Shown here: in pieces, positions 7,959-15,849 of the stretch
Numbering within the stretch: position 1 is the stretch's first letter
Layout: each line of letters starts with the position of its first letter
Source of the DNA: Winogradskyella sp.
GTDB lineage: Bacteria; Bacteroidota; Bacteroidia; Flavobacteriales; Flavobacteriaceae
Reading direction: 5' to 3'
NCBI RefSeq assembly: GCF_028282165.1
Contig: NZ_JANQIM010000010.1
Span: forward strand, 1-64,000
Length of the DNA: 64,000 nt
Made by a program: the position numbers and the translations under genes
Notes under the pieces: generated by a model
Told to the model about the DNA's origin: nothing
Seen by the model: the letters and a program-made list of their open reading frames with translations, nothing else
Databases searched by the model: none

Positions 7959-9266
7959 TTAAGTTATTGGTGCAACGATTCGCATTAACTCAGCTGTAAG
8001 CATTGCGCCATAAGTTCCTACCACATATCCAAAAACTGCCAATAATACTCCGACTGTTGCTAAAGATGGATGAAAGGCTGCAGCGACAACAGGGGCTGAG
8101 GCAGCGCCTCCAATATTTGCTTTACTTCCAACAGCTAAAAAGAAATATGGTGCTTTAATTAGTTTTGCTATTAAAAACAGTAAACCTACATGAATTGCCA
8201 TCCATACCAAGCCAACAACAATTAATCCTGGGTTATCTACAATCTTAGTTAAATCCATTTTCATACCAATAGAGGCTACAAGAATATAGATAAATACACT
8301 CCCTATTTTACTTGCACCAGCACCTTCGTATTTTTTTAATCTGGTAAACGACAATATAATGCCCAAAATAGTTGCTATTGATATCATCCAGAAAAACTGG
8401 GATCCAAATGAAGACCAAGCAGATTTTTTATCACTTACGGCTTCTACGTTGGTCTTTAAAAACTCAGAAATTTCATTAGCGCCAAAATGTGAGATACCAA
8501 CAACAGTAAATGCCACACCTAAAATGACCATAAAATCGGCAAGTGTTGGGTTTCTTGATATACTAGCAGCATAGCTAGAAACCTTTTCTTTTAAGGTCTC
8601 GATAGCGCTGGTATCTGCCTTTAGCCATTTATCGATCTTTTTTTGTTTTCCTATACCAAGTAAAAGTATCGCCATCCATATATTGGCGACTACAATATCT
8701 ACGATAACCATTCCGGCATAATTAGCTGTATTGTACTCGTAAATTTCTAACATTGCTGCTTGATTGGCACCTCCACCAATCCAACTCCCCGCTAGTGTAG
8801 CTAATCCTCTCCAAACAGCATCTGCCCCTGCACCACCAACAGTTTCTGGGGATACTAATGCTATTAAATAAACGGCAATAGGACCACCAATGATGATTCC
8901 TAAAGTTCCTGTCCCAAACATGGCCAAAGCTTTCCAACCTAGATTAAAAACAGCTTTTAGGTCTATACTAATGGTCATAAGTACTAAGGCTGCAGGAAGC
9001 ATATACCTACTCGCAATATAGTATACTTGCGATTTGTGTTTTACAATCTCTCCGGTAGCTTCTTTAGTTTCCCATTCGGGAGCTATTAATCCGAAAGTAG
9101 TTAAGGCTGCAGGCATCATATATGCCATTAGAAGTGCCGGAATATATTTATAGAATTTTTTCCAAAATTTGTTATCGCTAGTTGATGTATAAAAAACAAA
9201 CCCTAACATTAGCATTAATAGTCCGAAAACAATGGTGTCTTGAGTAAAAATAGGTACAGCGTTCAT
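7959..9266 (-). CDS. DUF819 family multi-pass membrane protein
   Basis: This integral inner-membrane protein of 435 residues has about 11-12 hydrophobic segments and the DUF819 signature GGAGADAVWRGLATLAGSW followed by IGGGANQAAM. A second conserved stretch is VGSKANIGGAASAPVVAAAF. The fold suggests a transporter, but the substrate of the family is not established. The start was set at ATG 9266 (MNAVPIF); an in-frame TTG at 9296 would only add ten unlikely residues. A CAAAAATA (TAnnTTTG on the minus strand) lies at 9294-9301, correctly placed for the ATG start. Confidence 0.9.
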   Translation of the reverse strand: MNAVPIFTQDTIVFGLLMLMLGFVFYTSTSDNKFWKKFYKYIPALLMAYMMPAALTTFGLIAPEWETKEATGEIVKHKSQVYYIASRYMLPAALVLMTISIDLKAVFNLGWKALAMFGTGTLGIIIGGPIAVYLIALVSPETVGGAGADAVWRGLATLAGSWIGGGANQAAMLEIYEYNTANYAGMVIVDIVVANIWMAILLLGIGKQKKIDKWLKADTSAIETLKEKVSSYAASISRNPTLADFMVILGVAFTVVGISHFGANEISEFLKTNVEAVSDKKSAWSSFGSQFFWMISIATILGIILSFTRLKKYEGAGASKIGSVFIYILVASIGMKMDLTKIVDNPGLIVVGLVWMAIHVGLLFLIAKLIKAPYFFLAVGSKANIGGAASAPVVAAAFHPSLATVGVLLAVFGYVVGTYGAMLTAELMRIVAPIT

Positions 9267-9293
9267 ATGAGTTAAATTAAAGGCGCAAAATAC

Positions 9294-9301
9294 CAAAAAT
9301 A
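9294..9301 (-). promoter_or_regulatory. Minus-strand TAnnTTTG -7 element for the DUF819 gene
   Basis: On the minus strand this reads TATTTTTG, matching the Bacteroidota -7 consensus, 27 bp upstream of the ATG at 9266. Confidence 0.45.
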
Positions 9302-9329
9302 AAGGGTATTAAAAAAGTGATCGTTTCGA

Positions 9330-9509
9330 TCACTTTTCATCTTCGGGTTTGTCTTTCTTTTTTGGTTGTCTATTGTTTTCTTTTAGATATTGCATCAACA
9401 TCCATTCTATTTGGCCGTTGGTACTGCGAAACTCGTCCGCAGCCCATTTTTCAATAGCTTTTAGCATATCTTCATTTATCCGTAATGCAAAGGCTTTTTT
9501 CTTAGACAT
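9330..9509 (-). CDS. Arc-type ribbon-helix-helix DNA-binding protein (59 aa)
   Basis: This 59-residue protein reads MSKKKAFALRINEDMLKAIE, then KWAADEFRSTNGQIEWMLMQ, then a lysine-rich tail ending KKDKPEDEK. A beta strand (AFALRI) followed by two helices with the turn RSTNGQIEWML is the Arc/MetJ-type ribbon-helix-helix fold; such proteins bind palindromic operators as dimers of dimers. The ATG overlaps the end of the preceding gene by 8 bp, so it is the last gene of the SPFH operon. The twin palindromes at 11092-11110 upstream of that operon are an obvious candidate operator. The fold call rests on the pattern; the autoregulation is inferred. Confidence 0.85.
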   Translation of the reverse strand: MSKKKAFALRINEDMLKAIEKWAADEFRSTNGQIEWMLMQYLKENNRQPKKKDKPEDEK

Positions 9510-10017
9510 GTTTACTCTTAATTATTTTTTCTTTGTAGGTCTCTAATGTGGCTTTGGCTTCTTTTTGTTTTTTGGTGCCTATTAAAATTTTTTTACCATT
9601 CTTCAATTCGAGTTGAATACCAACATTACCAGAAACATTTATAGCCGCACCTTTGGATTTCTTCCAAGGGATCTTACCTTTCAGCCCCCATCCACCATAC
9701 TCACTTATAGCATTATAGGTTCTCACATAGACTGAATTGATTTCGTTCCACCTTATAAGCTTAAAATTTTGGTGAAAGGGGAAAAATCTATAGTGAATCC
9801 CTAATTCGTCTATTCTTGATGAAAGCTTGAATAAAAAGATAATGCCTGAAGCCAAAATAATTAATCCGGCTATTAAAACAAATTCTAGAGAGGAAAGGCG
9901 CTGAGGCTCTGTGGTATAGATACCTACAATAATACCTAGAGGAACCATCATACTTAGAATAATTATGATTATTCGCCATGATTGAGTAAAACGCTGTTCT
10001 TCCTTAAAAATTCGCAT
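9502..10017 (-). CDS. Two-TM protein with a C-terminal PH-like domain (SPFH operon)
   Basis: This 171-residue protein has two transmembrane helices (about 13-35 and 45-65). A cytoplasmic beta-rich domain follows: FKLIRWNEINSVYVRTY, GGWGLKGKIPWKK, GAAINVSGNVGIQLELKNG, KKILIGTKKQKE. The GGWG...INVSG...IGTKK pattern resembles bacterial PH-like domains of membrane-associated proteins; that is a similarity judgement, not a firm family assignment. The ATG at 10017 overlaps the stop of the DUF4177 gene by one base (TGATG), showing translational coupling; a GTG one codon earlier is also possible. It lies between DUF4177 and the ribbon-helix-helix gene. Confidence 0.75.
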   Translation of the reverse strand: MRIFKEEQRFTQSWRIIIIILSMMVPLGIIVGIYTTEPQRLSSLEFVLIAGLIILASGIIFLFKLSSRIDELGIHYRFFPFHQNFKLIRWNEINSVYVRTYNAISEYGGWGLKGKIPWKKSKGAAINVSGNVGIQLELKNGKKILIGTKKQKEAKATLETYKEKIIKSKHV

Positions 10018-10175
10018 CACCTATTTTTATCTCGTTCTAATACTACACTTCCCCAACCTTGACCAATGAATTTAACGGACCAGCCCTCTCTTGCATGTTG
10101 ATTCAATATATCCTCAAATTGCTGAAACCGATTTCTGAAACCTAATTTTGGTTGTATTACTTTATATTCTTTCAT
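10017..10175 (-). CDS. DUF4177-like small protein (52 aa)
   Basis: This 52-residue protein begins MKEYKVIQPKLGFRNRFQQF and ends in VVLERDKNR. The order Y-K-V, then a helix with LNQHAREGWSVKFIG, then a final strand ending in LER is the layout of DUF4177 proteins, which are small alpha/beta proteins of unknown function. It begins 15 bp after the SPFH gene and overlaps the next gene by one base. It is short and easily missed, but the start, stop and coupling are unambiguous. Confidence 0.8.
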   Translation of the reverse strand: MKEYKVIQPKLGFRNRFQQFEDILNQHAREGWSVKFIGQGWGSVVLERDKNR

Positions 10176-10190
10176 TTTTTTGATCAGCTT

Positions 10191-11051
10191 TTAATGGCTT
10201 AATGTTCCAGTATTTACAACTGGAGCGGCTTCTTTATCACCGCAGAGCACAACCATTAGATTACTTACCATCGCAGCTTTGCGTTCTTCGTCGAGCTCTA
10301 CAATGTCGTTTTTGTTAAGCTCTTCTATAGCCATTTCTACCATACTTACTGCACCTTCCACAATTTTATGTCTAGCAGCAACAATGGCCGTTGCTTGCTG
10401 ACGCTTCAACATTGCATTTGCTATTTCTTGGGCATAGGCTAAATAACCGATTCTAGCTTCTAGTACTTCGATACCAGCGATGGATAAACGTTCATCGATT
10501 TCACGTTCTAATGCTTCACTGACTTCATTAACACTCGAGCGAAGCGTAATATCTTCAGCATGACCCTCATCTGCAAAGTTATCGTAAGGATACATACTTG
10601 CCAATTTACGTACGGCAGCATCAGTTTGTACACGGACAAAGTTTTCGTAGTTATCAACATCAAAAGCCGCTTTATAGGTGTCTTGTACACGCCATACTAG
10701 AATGGTACTGATCATTACAGGATTTCCTAATTTGTCGTTCACTTTTAAACGTTCGCTATCAAAATTGCTCGCTCTAAGTGAGATTTTCTTTTTTGTGTAA
10801 AAAGGATTGACCCAATAAAAACCGTTCTTTTTTATGGTGCCCACATATTTTCCGAATAGCAACATTACGCGCGAACCATTGGGTTGTACCATTACAAAAC
10901 CCGCAGACATTACAATGGATAAGAAAATGGTAATGCCTGGCCAAGGAGTCTTATAGGCTATGATAGCAGCTATACTTCCAAAAAACAATACCAAGAACAC
11001 AAACAACATAAAGTAGCCATTTGCAGGAACGATGATTTTTTCTTCTTTCAT
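10191..11051 (-). CDS. SPFH (stomatin/prohibitin/HflC-like) membrane protein
   Basis: This 286-residue protein has two N-terminal transmembrane helices (about 12-33 and 38-55) and then an SPFH domain: [73 protein letters not shown] coiled-coil/helical tail contains [24 protein letters not shown] proteins assemble into large membrane-bound rings or microdomains and often regulate proteases or membrane stress. It is the first gene of an operon with a DUF4177 protein, a two-TM PH-like protein and an Arc-type repressor. Two TGATATCA palindromes lie 41-59 bp upstream of its ATG. Confidence 0.92.
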   Translation of the reverse strand: MKEEKIIVPANGYFMLFVFLVLFFGSIAAIIAYKTPWPGITIFLSIVMSAGFVMVQPNGSRVMLLFGKYVGTIKKNGFYWVNPFYTKKKISLRASNFDSERLKVNDKLGNPVMISTILVWRVQDTYKAAFDVDNYENFVRVQTDAAVRKLASMYPYDNFADEGHAEDITLRSSVNEVSEALEREIDERLSIAGIEVLEARIGYLAYAQEIANAMLKRQQATAIVAARHKIVEGAVSMVEMAIEELNKNDIVELDEERKAAMVSNLMVVLCGDKEAAPVVNTGTLSH

Positions 11052-11091
11052 AATTTAAAATTTAATTGGTTAATCATTTAATATTTCAATA

Positions 11092-11110
11092 TGATATCAA
11101 AATGATATCA
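11092..11110. promoter_or_regulatory. Twin TGATATCA palindromes, 11 bp apart: candidate operator of the SPFH operon
   Basis: TGATATCA occurs at 11092-11099 and again at 11103-11110, an 11-bp centre-to-centre spacing (one helical turn). Ribbon-helix-helix proteins bind such tandem half-sites, and the operon below encodes one. A degenerate third unit (AAGATATAA) follows at 11113-11121. The regulatory role is inferred. Confidence 0.55.
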
Positions 11111-11190
11111 TAAAGATATAATTTATTTTGTTAGTATGCAAATAGATTTTTTTGTTACAACTTTATGAAAAGATTAAAAAAAGCATAGTT

Positions 11191-11206
11191 TGGCACGCGA
11201 TTTGTT
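11191..11206 (+). promoter_or_regulatory. Sigma-54-like -24/-12 promoter
   Basis: TTTGGCACGCGATTTGTTA holds TGGCAC at the -24 position, and GG (11192-11193) is followed after exactly 10 bases by GT (11204-11205). The consensus is GG-N10-GC, so the -24 half is perfect and the -12 half differs at one base. A start site near 11217 is predicted. No gene lies downstream on this strand before the terminator at 11294. Confidence 0.5.
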
Positions 11207-11216
11207 ATATGTTAAT

Positions 11217-11325
11217 TGTAATGGTTACAGCGATAGTTACAAGCGTAACACTACTACAAAATCGCGACATTACATTTTGGTTGGTTAGTTAGTAAAAAAG
11301 CATCTCACAAGAGATGCTTTTTTAA
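11217..11325 (+). ncRNA. Candidate sigma-54-driven small RNA (~110 nt)
   Basis: The stretch lies between a sigma-54-like promoter and a perfect intrinsic terminator on the same strand and contains no protein-coding frame. It includes a perfect hairpin GTTACAAGCGTAAC (11236-11249) and a second GTTAC copy just upstream (11224-11228). I know of no matching Rfam family from sight. The competing explanation is that the terminator serves only the minus-strand hydrolase gene and the promoter match is chance. Confidence 0.4.
11294..11325. terminator. Bidirectional intrinsic terminator
   Basis: A 13-bp perfect stem AAAAAAGCATCTC / GAGATGCTTTTTT with loop ACAA. It lies 28 bp beyond the stop of the minus-strand hydrolase and would also end a plus-strand transcript from the sigma-54-like promoter. 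Confidence 0.9.
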
Positions 11326-11353
11326 TTAAGTAGTATGAAGTGGCCTATGATTA

Positions 11354-12277
11354 TTAATTAATGAAATTAGTTATGCTTTTAACAAGTTTTGATGATATTG
11401 GCCTGAATGCTTCATTATAGGATTTGGAGTTTTCCAAATCACCACCCTCTATTTCAAAAAAGACGTGGTTCATATTTTCTATAATGCTGATCTGGGCGTT
11501 TTCATTGGCTTCCTTTAATAATTTTGCTTCCTCTTCCGAAACCTGAAGGTCTTTGGTGCCGTTAATAACCAAGATCGGAATCTTTAAATCCTTTATGATT
11601 TCTATAGGGTTATATTGCATCCAATTTATCATAAAACTTTGAATATTTGTGTCGAAAACCGAAGCCAATATTTCTGGATACTCTGCTGCAGATTCCCCTT
11701 TTTTGAGCTTATCAACTACTTTTTGTGCTTCTTTACCCAATTGAGGATTCATATTTGAGACTTGTTCAACGATAACATCTCCTATATTTTTTGCTGCTCC
11801 AGCAATAGAAATAAATCCATCGGTTTTTTCTTTTGCTGCAAGCATACCGACTAGACTACCCTGACTATGACCAATAACATAGATTTTTCTGAAAGAATTT
11901 TTTTCTTTAAAATAAGTAATGACATCTTTAGCATCATTCACAAAATCGTCGAACATTATATCTGGATCAACATTGCCTTGGTGAATTTGTTTTACAATGC
12001 GTTTATCGTATCTAAAAGTTGAAATTCCTGCGTTGGCAAGATCTTTTGCTAATTTTTTTAAGGCGTCATTTTTTAGAAAATTTTGGTTACCATCCCTATC
12101 AGTAGGGCCAGATCCGGCAATAATTATAGCTAATATCGATTTTTTATCTTCAATAGGATCCAATAATGTACCATCTATAAATTTTGACACCGAGATTTCT
12201 GTTTCGGAATAGGTTTTTTCTTGGCTAAAGCCATGAGCAGAAATTAGGAGAACAAAAATAAATTTTAAAGGTCCCAT
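11354..12277 (-). CDS. Secreted alpha/beta hydrolase
   Basis: This 307-residue alpha/beta-fold hydrolase has a signal peptide (MGPLKFIFVLLISAHGFSQ). Visible motifs are the oxyanion-side loop IIAGSGPTDRDGNQN, the nucleophile elbow VIGHSQGSLVGML, the acid region LVINGTKDLQVS and the catalytic histidine region IENMNHVFFE. It resembles the family of Bacteroidota exported hydrolases annotated as alpha/beta hydrolase or S9-like; the substrate is unknown. The frame stays open upstream, but the start was placed at ATG 12277 because the signal peptide begins there. It is followed by a strong terminator. Confidence 0.88.
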   Translation of the reverse strand: MGPLKFIFVLLISAHGFSQEKTYSETEISVSKFIDGTLLDPIEDKKSILAIIIAGSGPTDRDGNQNFLKNDALKKLAKDLANAGISTFRYDKRIVKQIHQGNVDPDIMFDDFVNDAKDVITYFKEKNSFRKIYVIGHSQGSLVGMLAAKEKTDGFISIAGAAKNIGDVIVEQVSNMNPQLGKEAQKVVDKLKKGESAAEYPEILASVFDTNIQSFMINWMQYNPIEIIKDLKIPILVINGTKDLQVSEEEAKLLKEANENAQISIIENMNHVFFEIEGGDLENSKSYNEAFRPISSKLVKSITNFIN

Positions 12278-12684
12278 GGTTATAAATTTTACGGCACATA
12301 AAGTTATACTATAAATCATCTCATTTGTATGATTTAAACAATTTTTATTGATATTTATTATTCTATTAGCATCATATTTAGAAGAATCATTAAAATGTAT
12401 TTTATCGACGAAATGCACAATTTTACCTATAAATGTTAAAATTAAATGTATTTCATCGATTAATGATGTTTTTAAGCGATAAAATTGAAACCTAATTATA
12501 TATTTGGAGTGTACTAAAATTTAGTTTTTAGTTCAATGGATTAATTAATTAATATTTGCATTATGTTATGTTGACTTAGAGACCCTAAATCTACTTACAT
12601 AATAAAAAAAGCAAATTAGAAAAACTGGGTTTGAGGGAACCCAGTTTTTTGTTTTTTGAGTTTTTAACTAATTGAGCTATAAAA
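12278..12684. other. AT-rich intergenic region between the hydrolase and alkB-like genes
   Basis: About 400 bp with no convincing gene. A TATATTTG (-7-like) lies at 12499-12506 on the plus strand and a strong terminator at 12619-12655, so a short untranslated plus-strand transcript is possible but weakly supported, since no -33 TTG is well placed. The segment from 12430 to 12500 repeats the words TTCATCGA and TTTATCGACGAAATG-like sequence without an obvious purpose. Confidence 0.5.
12619..12655. terminator. Bidirectional intrinsic terminator after the alkB-like gene
   Basis: An 11-bp stem AAAACTGGGTT / AACCCAGTTTT (12621-12648) is flanked by A-rich and T-rich runs on either side. It lies 30 bp past the stop of the minus-strand dioxygenase gene. 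Confidence 0.85.
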
Positions 12685-13284
12685 TTAAATCAGCTTTCTA
12701 AAGGTTAAGTTTATTCTGGGCTTTATTTCCTTTTTTGTCTTTGCAATCTGATGTAACCAGTAATGCTGCATTTCACCTTTCATTAATAACAAACTTCCGT
12801 GTTCTAAATTGAGTTTATAGCGTTGGTCCTTTAGCGTTCTGTGCTTAAAATGAAATGGACGTATTTCTCCAAAGCTTACCGACGCAATTACAGGATTATT
12901 ACCCAATTCCTTTTCATTGTCTGCGTGCCATCCGTTGCTATCACTACCATCTCGGTATAGATTGATTAATAATGTGTTAAACTCAATATCGGCAATCTTT
13001 TCAACCCTTTCCTTTATAATTTTTAAGCTTGGTGTAAATGGGTTGGGATACAACACCAGATTAGAATAGCCGTACGGTTTGTTTGTGTCACCAAACAATG
13101 CGGTTAGCCTCGGTTCTTTATAGGTTTTCCCAAATACAGTAATATCATTGTTTCGCCATAAAGTTTGAGTATTTATGGTTTCAAAGTAATTATCGGATTG
13201 TTGTTTGCTAAAGAAGTTTGGGAGGTATAGTAATTCCGCATTGGGAAGAATTAAATGTTGTTTCTCTTGCGAAAACAAGTCCAT
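12685..13284 (-). CDS. AlkB-like 2-oxoglutarate/Fe(II)-dependent dioxygenase
   Basis: This 199-residue protein is of the ALKBH2/3-like AlkB class, which oxidatively removes alkyl groups from DNA or RNA bases. Iron ligands are His120 and Asp122 (SNGWHADNEKELG) and His178 (HYWLHQI). The 2-oxoglutarate-binding arginines are Arg190 and Arg196 in PRINLTFRKL (R-x5-R spacing). ASVSFGEIRPFHFKH is the typical strand leading into the jelly roll. It stands alone between two intergenic regions with its own terminator. The likely role is repair of methylation damage, as known for the family. Confidence 0.93.
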   Translation of the reverse strand: MDLFSQEKQHLILPNAELLYLPNFFSKQQSDNYFETINTQTLWRNNDITVFGKTYKEPRLTALFGDTNKPYGYSNLVLYPNPFTPSLKIIKERVEKIADIEFNTLLINLYRDGSDSNGWHADNEKELGNNPVIASVSFGEIRPFHFKHRTLKDQRYKLNLEHGSLLLMKGEMQHYWLHQIAKTKKEIKPRINLTFRKLI

Positions 13285-13335
13285 AGCATATTTTTTTGCC
13301 TAAATTAGTGCTTCATTATGAACCGAGCAAGTTAT

Positions 13336-13343
13336 TAGTTTTG
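13336..13343 (+). promoter_or_regulatory. TAnnTTTG -7 element upstream of the VanX-like gene
   Basis: TAGTTTTG matches the consensus and lies 60 bp before the GTG start at 13403. Confidence 0.35.
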
Positions 13344-13402
13344 GGGTTTACAAGATTAATGATTTATGAATAGCATGAGACTTAAAAAATTAGTATAACC
13401 AC

Positions 13403-14083
13403 GTGAATTATAAAACACTCATATATGTTATTGTACTGGGTTTTCTCGTTCTGGGCTTCAATCAGCAACAAGAATTGCCTGAGGGATTTGTCTACGTGAA
13501 ATCTGAGATACCAGATTTAGACGTAGAGCTTCGATATTTTGGAACAAATAATTTTGTAGGTGATACCATAGATGGTTATAAATCCAACCGTTTAATTTTA
13601 ACCAAAGCGGCAACGGAGAAGTTAAAGTTAATTCAGGATGAATTGCAGCAACAAAATTTGTGCTTAAAGGTATTTGATGGGTATCGCCCACAGCGTGCCG
13701 TTAATCATTTTATCCGTTGGGCAAAGGATTTGAATGACACTATCAATAAATCGCAGTTTTATCCAGATGTAAAGAAGCGAAATTTATTTAAGGAAGAATA
13801 TATTGCTTCAAGATCTGGACATAGTAGGGGAAGTACGGTTGACCTGACCATTGTAGACGGTAACACTGGTATTGCTTTGGATATGGGAAGTCCATTCGAC
13901 TTTTTTGGGCATCAATCTTGGGTGAATTATGAGGGCATCACTGAAGCTCAAAAAAAGAATAGACAGCTATTGCAAACTATTATGTTAAAACATAATTTTA
14001 GAAATTACCCAAAAGAATGGTGGCACTTCACCTTGCGTTGGGAGCCTTTTCCTAAAACCTATTTTGACTTTGAGGTCGAATAA
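13403..14083 (+). CDS. M15 family D-alanyl-D-alanine dipeptidase (VanX-like)
   Basis: This 226-residue zinc peptidase is preceded by a signal peptide (LIYVIVLGFLVLGFN). The metal ligands and catalytic residues are in place: His140 and Asp147 (SGHSRGSTVDLTI), Glu205 and His208 (EWWHFTLRW), and the substrate arginine Arg95 (FDGYRP). Such enzymes cleave D-Ala-D-Ala and in most Gram-negatives probably recycle cell-wall dipeptide rather than giving vancomycin resistance; no vanHA or van regulators are present. The best start is GTG at 13403; no in-frame ATG gives a signal peptide. Confidence 0.9.
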   Translation: MNYKTLIYVIVLGFLVLGFNQQQELPEGFVYVKSEIPDLDVELRYFGTNNFVGDTIDGYKSNRLILTKAATEKLKLIQDELQQQNLCLKVFDGYRPQRAVNHFIRWAKDLNDTINKSQFYPDVKKRNLFKEEYIASRSGHSRGSTVDLTIVDGNTGIALDMGSPFDFFGHQSWVNYEGITEAQKKNRQLLQTIMLKHNFRNYPKEWWHFTLRWEPFPKTYFDFEVE

Positions 14084-14086
14084 AAT

Positions 14087-14443
14087 TCATAAATAAACCC
14101 AAGCCCAGTATATTAATCCAAACTGTAGTGGAATACGTAAGATCAATATCCATTTTGGGATACCAGCAGCAGCTTTTTTACTAGATAACATATAAAAGTG
14201 GATCGTAATGAGAAATACCACGAGCATAGCAATAATCAAATAAATTGCTAGGTTTTTTAAGAGAGGGAAACACAAGCCTATGCCTAAGAGAATTTCTGCA
14301 ACACCACTTATATAGACTAAGGATTTGTGAGCTGGGAGATATTTTGGCATAACGCGCATGTATATTTTTGGGATGACAATATGCATTAGCCCTGCAAAAA
14401 TATAGACTCCTGCCATGATATATAATCCTAAGGGCTCACTCAT
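14087..14443 (-). CDS. DoxX family small membrane protein
   Basis: This 118-residue protein has four predicted membrane helices. The pattern IMAGVYIFAGLMHIVIPKIY, then KSLVYISGVAEILLGIGLCF is typical of DoxX/DoxD-like proteins. Function in this group is not established; members have been linked to redox or membrane stress. Its ATG overlaps the end of the preceding gene by 8 bp, so the two form a coupled pair. It converges with the VanX-like gene, with only 3 bp between the stops. Confidence 0.85.
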   Translation of the reverse strand: MSEPLGLYIMAGVYIFAGLMHIVIPKIYMRVMPKYLPAHKSLVYISGVAEILLGIGLCFPLLKNLAIYLIIAMLVVFLITIHFYMLSSKKAAAGIPKWILILRIPLQFGLIYWAWVYL

Positions 14444-15410
14444 CCTTAAAGGTTTTAAAGCTTATACCGATGCCATAATTGTACAGGTCCTGATCTAAAA
14501 GACTTGATCTAAAACCATTGCCTTTATCAAACTTTACCCAGTTATTACCATTAATAAATACGCGTTTAATGAACGTGTTTTTAGTTTCGATTTCATCAGT
14601 GAAAGGCAGTAAGGGTCTAAAGTTGGTCGGTATTTTTACCGTACCATTTTTGGTTTTTATGTCTTTATATTTTTTGTTGGGCAGAAGTTTTCCTGTTTTA
14701 TCAGTATAGCCCATGACTTGCAACGAAACGAAGAAACCATCTTTGGGAATGTAAATGTCATAAGCTTCAACATTTAGCGTATGGGCATCACCGTCCTTTT
14801 CAGTAGCTTTAAAAACAATGGTTTCATAGGTAAGGGTTTTTCCTGGTATCCCATTGTTATTGGCATAAAACTGAACCTTAAACAAAGTAGAGAAGGCTTT
14901 TTTGTCGCTATTGGAACGTTTCCGTTTTTTCCAATCTTTAGATTCTAGCGCAATAGGAAAAGTCACTGAGGTCAATTTTTGATCCTTGGTTGAGGTTTTG
15001 GCAAAATATACTGCAATTTCCGACTCGATAGTGGGCAACCAACAATGGTAATAGTCGTCATCTAAATAGGGCTTTAGGATTTCTTCCTTAAACTTTCGAT
15101 TGAGCTTTGATGTAACGGTAACTTGATCTAGTTCATCGGCCTTTGGCTGCATTACCAATTCGCTAGGCAGGTTTTCAGTAGCGATACTTAAACTCTTAAA
15201 TCCTAGTGCAGAAATAAAGAGCGAATCGATATCCGGATAAATTTTTTTGGTGAAGACAAATTTTCCTTCATCATCGGCAAAAATACCATTGCCATTTCCA
15301 AATGAAATGGTAGCATAGCTAACAGGATATTTAGTAATGCTATCTAAAACAGTAATTTGGGCTAAGGATACCTGGCTTAAAGTTAAAATGAAAAATAAGA
15401 CTTTGGGCAT
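14436..15410 (-). CDS. Secreted protein with carboxypeptidase-regulatory-like domain
   Basis: This 324-residue protein has a signal peptide (VLFFILTLSQVSLAQ). A CarboxypepD_reg-like beta-sandwich follows at about residues 18-95: TVLDSITKYPVSYATISFGN, GIFADDEGKFVF, LFISALGFKSLSI. The remaining ~220 residues are beta-rich and unassigned. Proteins of this shape in Bacteroidota are periplasmic or outer-membrane-associated and of unknown function. There is no TonB-dependent barrel, so it is not a truncated SusC-like receptor as far as I can see. It is coupled to the DoxX gene. Confidence 0.75.
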   Translation of the reverse strand: MPKVLFFILTLSQVSLAQITVLDSITKYPVSYATISFGNGNGIFADDEGKFVFTKKIYPDIDSLFISALGFKSLSIATENLPSELVMQPKADELDQVTVTSKLNRKFKEEILKPYLDDDYYHCWLPTIESEIAVYFAKTSTKDQKLTSVTFPIALESKDWKKRKRSNSDKKAFSTLFKVQFYANNNGIPGKTLTYETIVFKATEKDGDAHTLNVEAYDIYIPKDGFFVSLQVMGYTDKTGKLLPNKKYKDIKTKNGTVKIPTNFRPLLPFTDEIETKNTFIKRVFINGNNWVKFDKGNGFRSSLLDQDLYNYGIGISFKTFKDE

Positions 15411-15452
15411 AACTTTACTTTAGCTTAAATATACATCATTTAGGGGCATAAA

Positions 15453-15484
15453 AAAACGCTCCCTTACAATGGAGCGTCTTTTTA
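15453..15484 (-). terminator. Intrinsic terminator after the DUF6249-like gene
   Basis: A 7-bp GC-rich stem ACGCTCC / GGAGCGT (15456-15477), with flanking A-run giving a U-tail on the minus strand. It lies about 28 bp past the stop at 15505. Confidence 0.75.
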
Positions 15485-15504
15485 TTGATTGATGAGTTTC
15501 TATT

Positions 15505-15849
15505 TTATTCTTCTAGTGCTTTTTTGGTTTGCGTATAACCCACATATAAACCAACACCAGCCATTAGAAATATCATTGAAGGATATACAGCTTCATCATC
15601 TAATCCGGTATAGGTATCTAGGATGTTTCCAATAAATACTCCCAATCCTATGCCCATTAATAGAAAGGCTAGATTTAAGACGACAACTTTCCAAGAAGAG
15701 CCTCGACGTTTTCCGATGTTAAAAATACTGGCATCTGCGCCTTTTTCTATCAATGCTAAACGCTCTTTGTTTCTTGTAGAGAAATATAAATATACAATCC
15801 CGAAAATTGCTGCGAATAGACTTAATGGTATTAAAATTTCTTCATCCAT
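15505..15849 (-). CDS. DUF6249-like small membrane protein
   Basis: This 114-residue protein has three hydrophobic helices (about 5-24, 52-75, 88-106). A cytoplasmic loop contains FSTRNKERLALIEKGADAS, the hallmark of a family common in Bacteroidota and called DUF6249. Function unknown. It is divergent from the ECF sigma-factor gene, with about 140 bp between their starts. Confidence 0.8.
   Translation of the reverse strand: MDEEILIPLSLFAAIFGIVYLYFSTRNKERLALIEKGADASIFNIGKRRGSSWKVVVLNLAFLLMGIGLGVFIGNILDTYTGLDDEAVYPSMIFLMAGVGLYVGYTQTKKALEE

Larger units (their letters stand above)
11052..11353. other. Intergenic region between the SPFH operon and the alpha/beta hydrolase gene
   Basis: About 300 bp with no plausible protein-coding frame. 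It holds the twin TGATATCA palindromes, a sigma-54-like promoter (11189-11206, plus strand), a small perfect hairpin GTTAC-AAGC-GTAAC (11236-11249) and a strong bidirectional terminator (11294-11325). These parts are described separately. Confidence 0.8.

Noticed and set aside
13403..14083. Vancomycin-resistance gene vanX
   Set aside because: The protein is a VanX-like D-Ala-D-Ala dipeptidase by motifs, but there is no vanH, vanA or VanRS near it and Gram-negative bacteria use such enzymes in cell-wall turnover.
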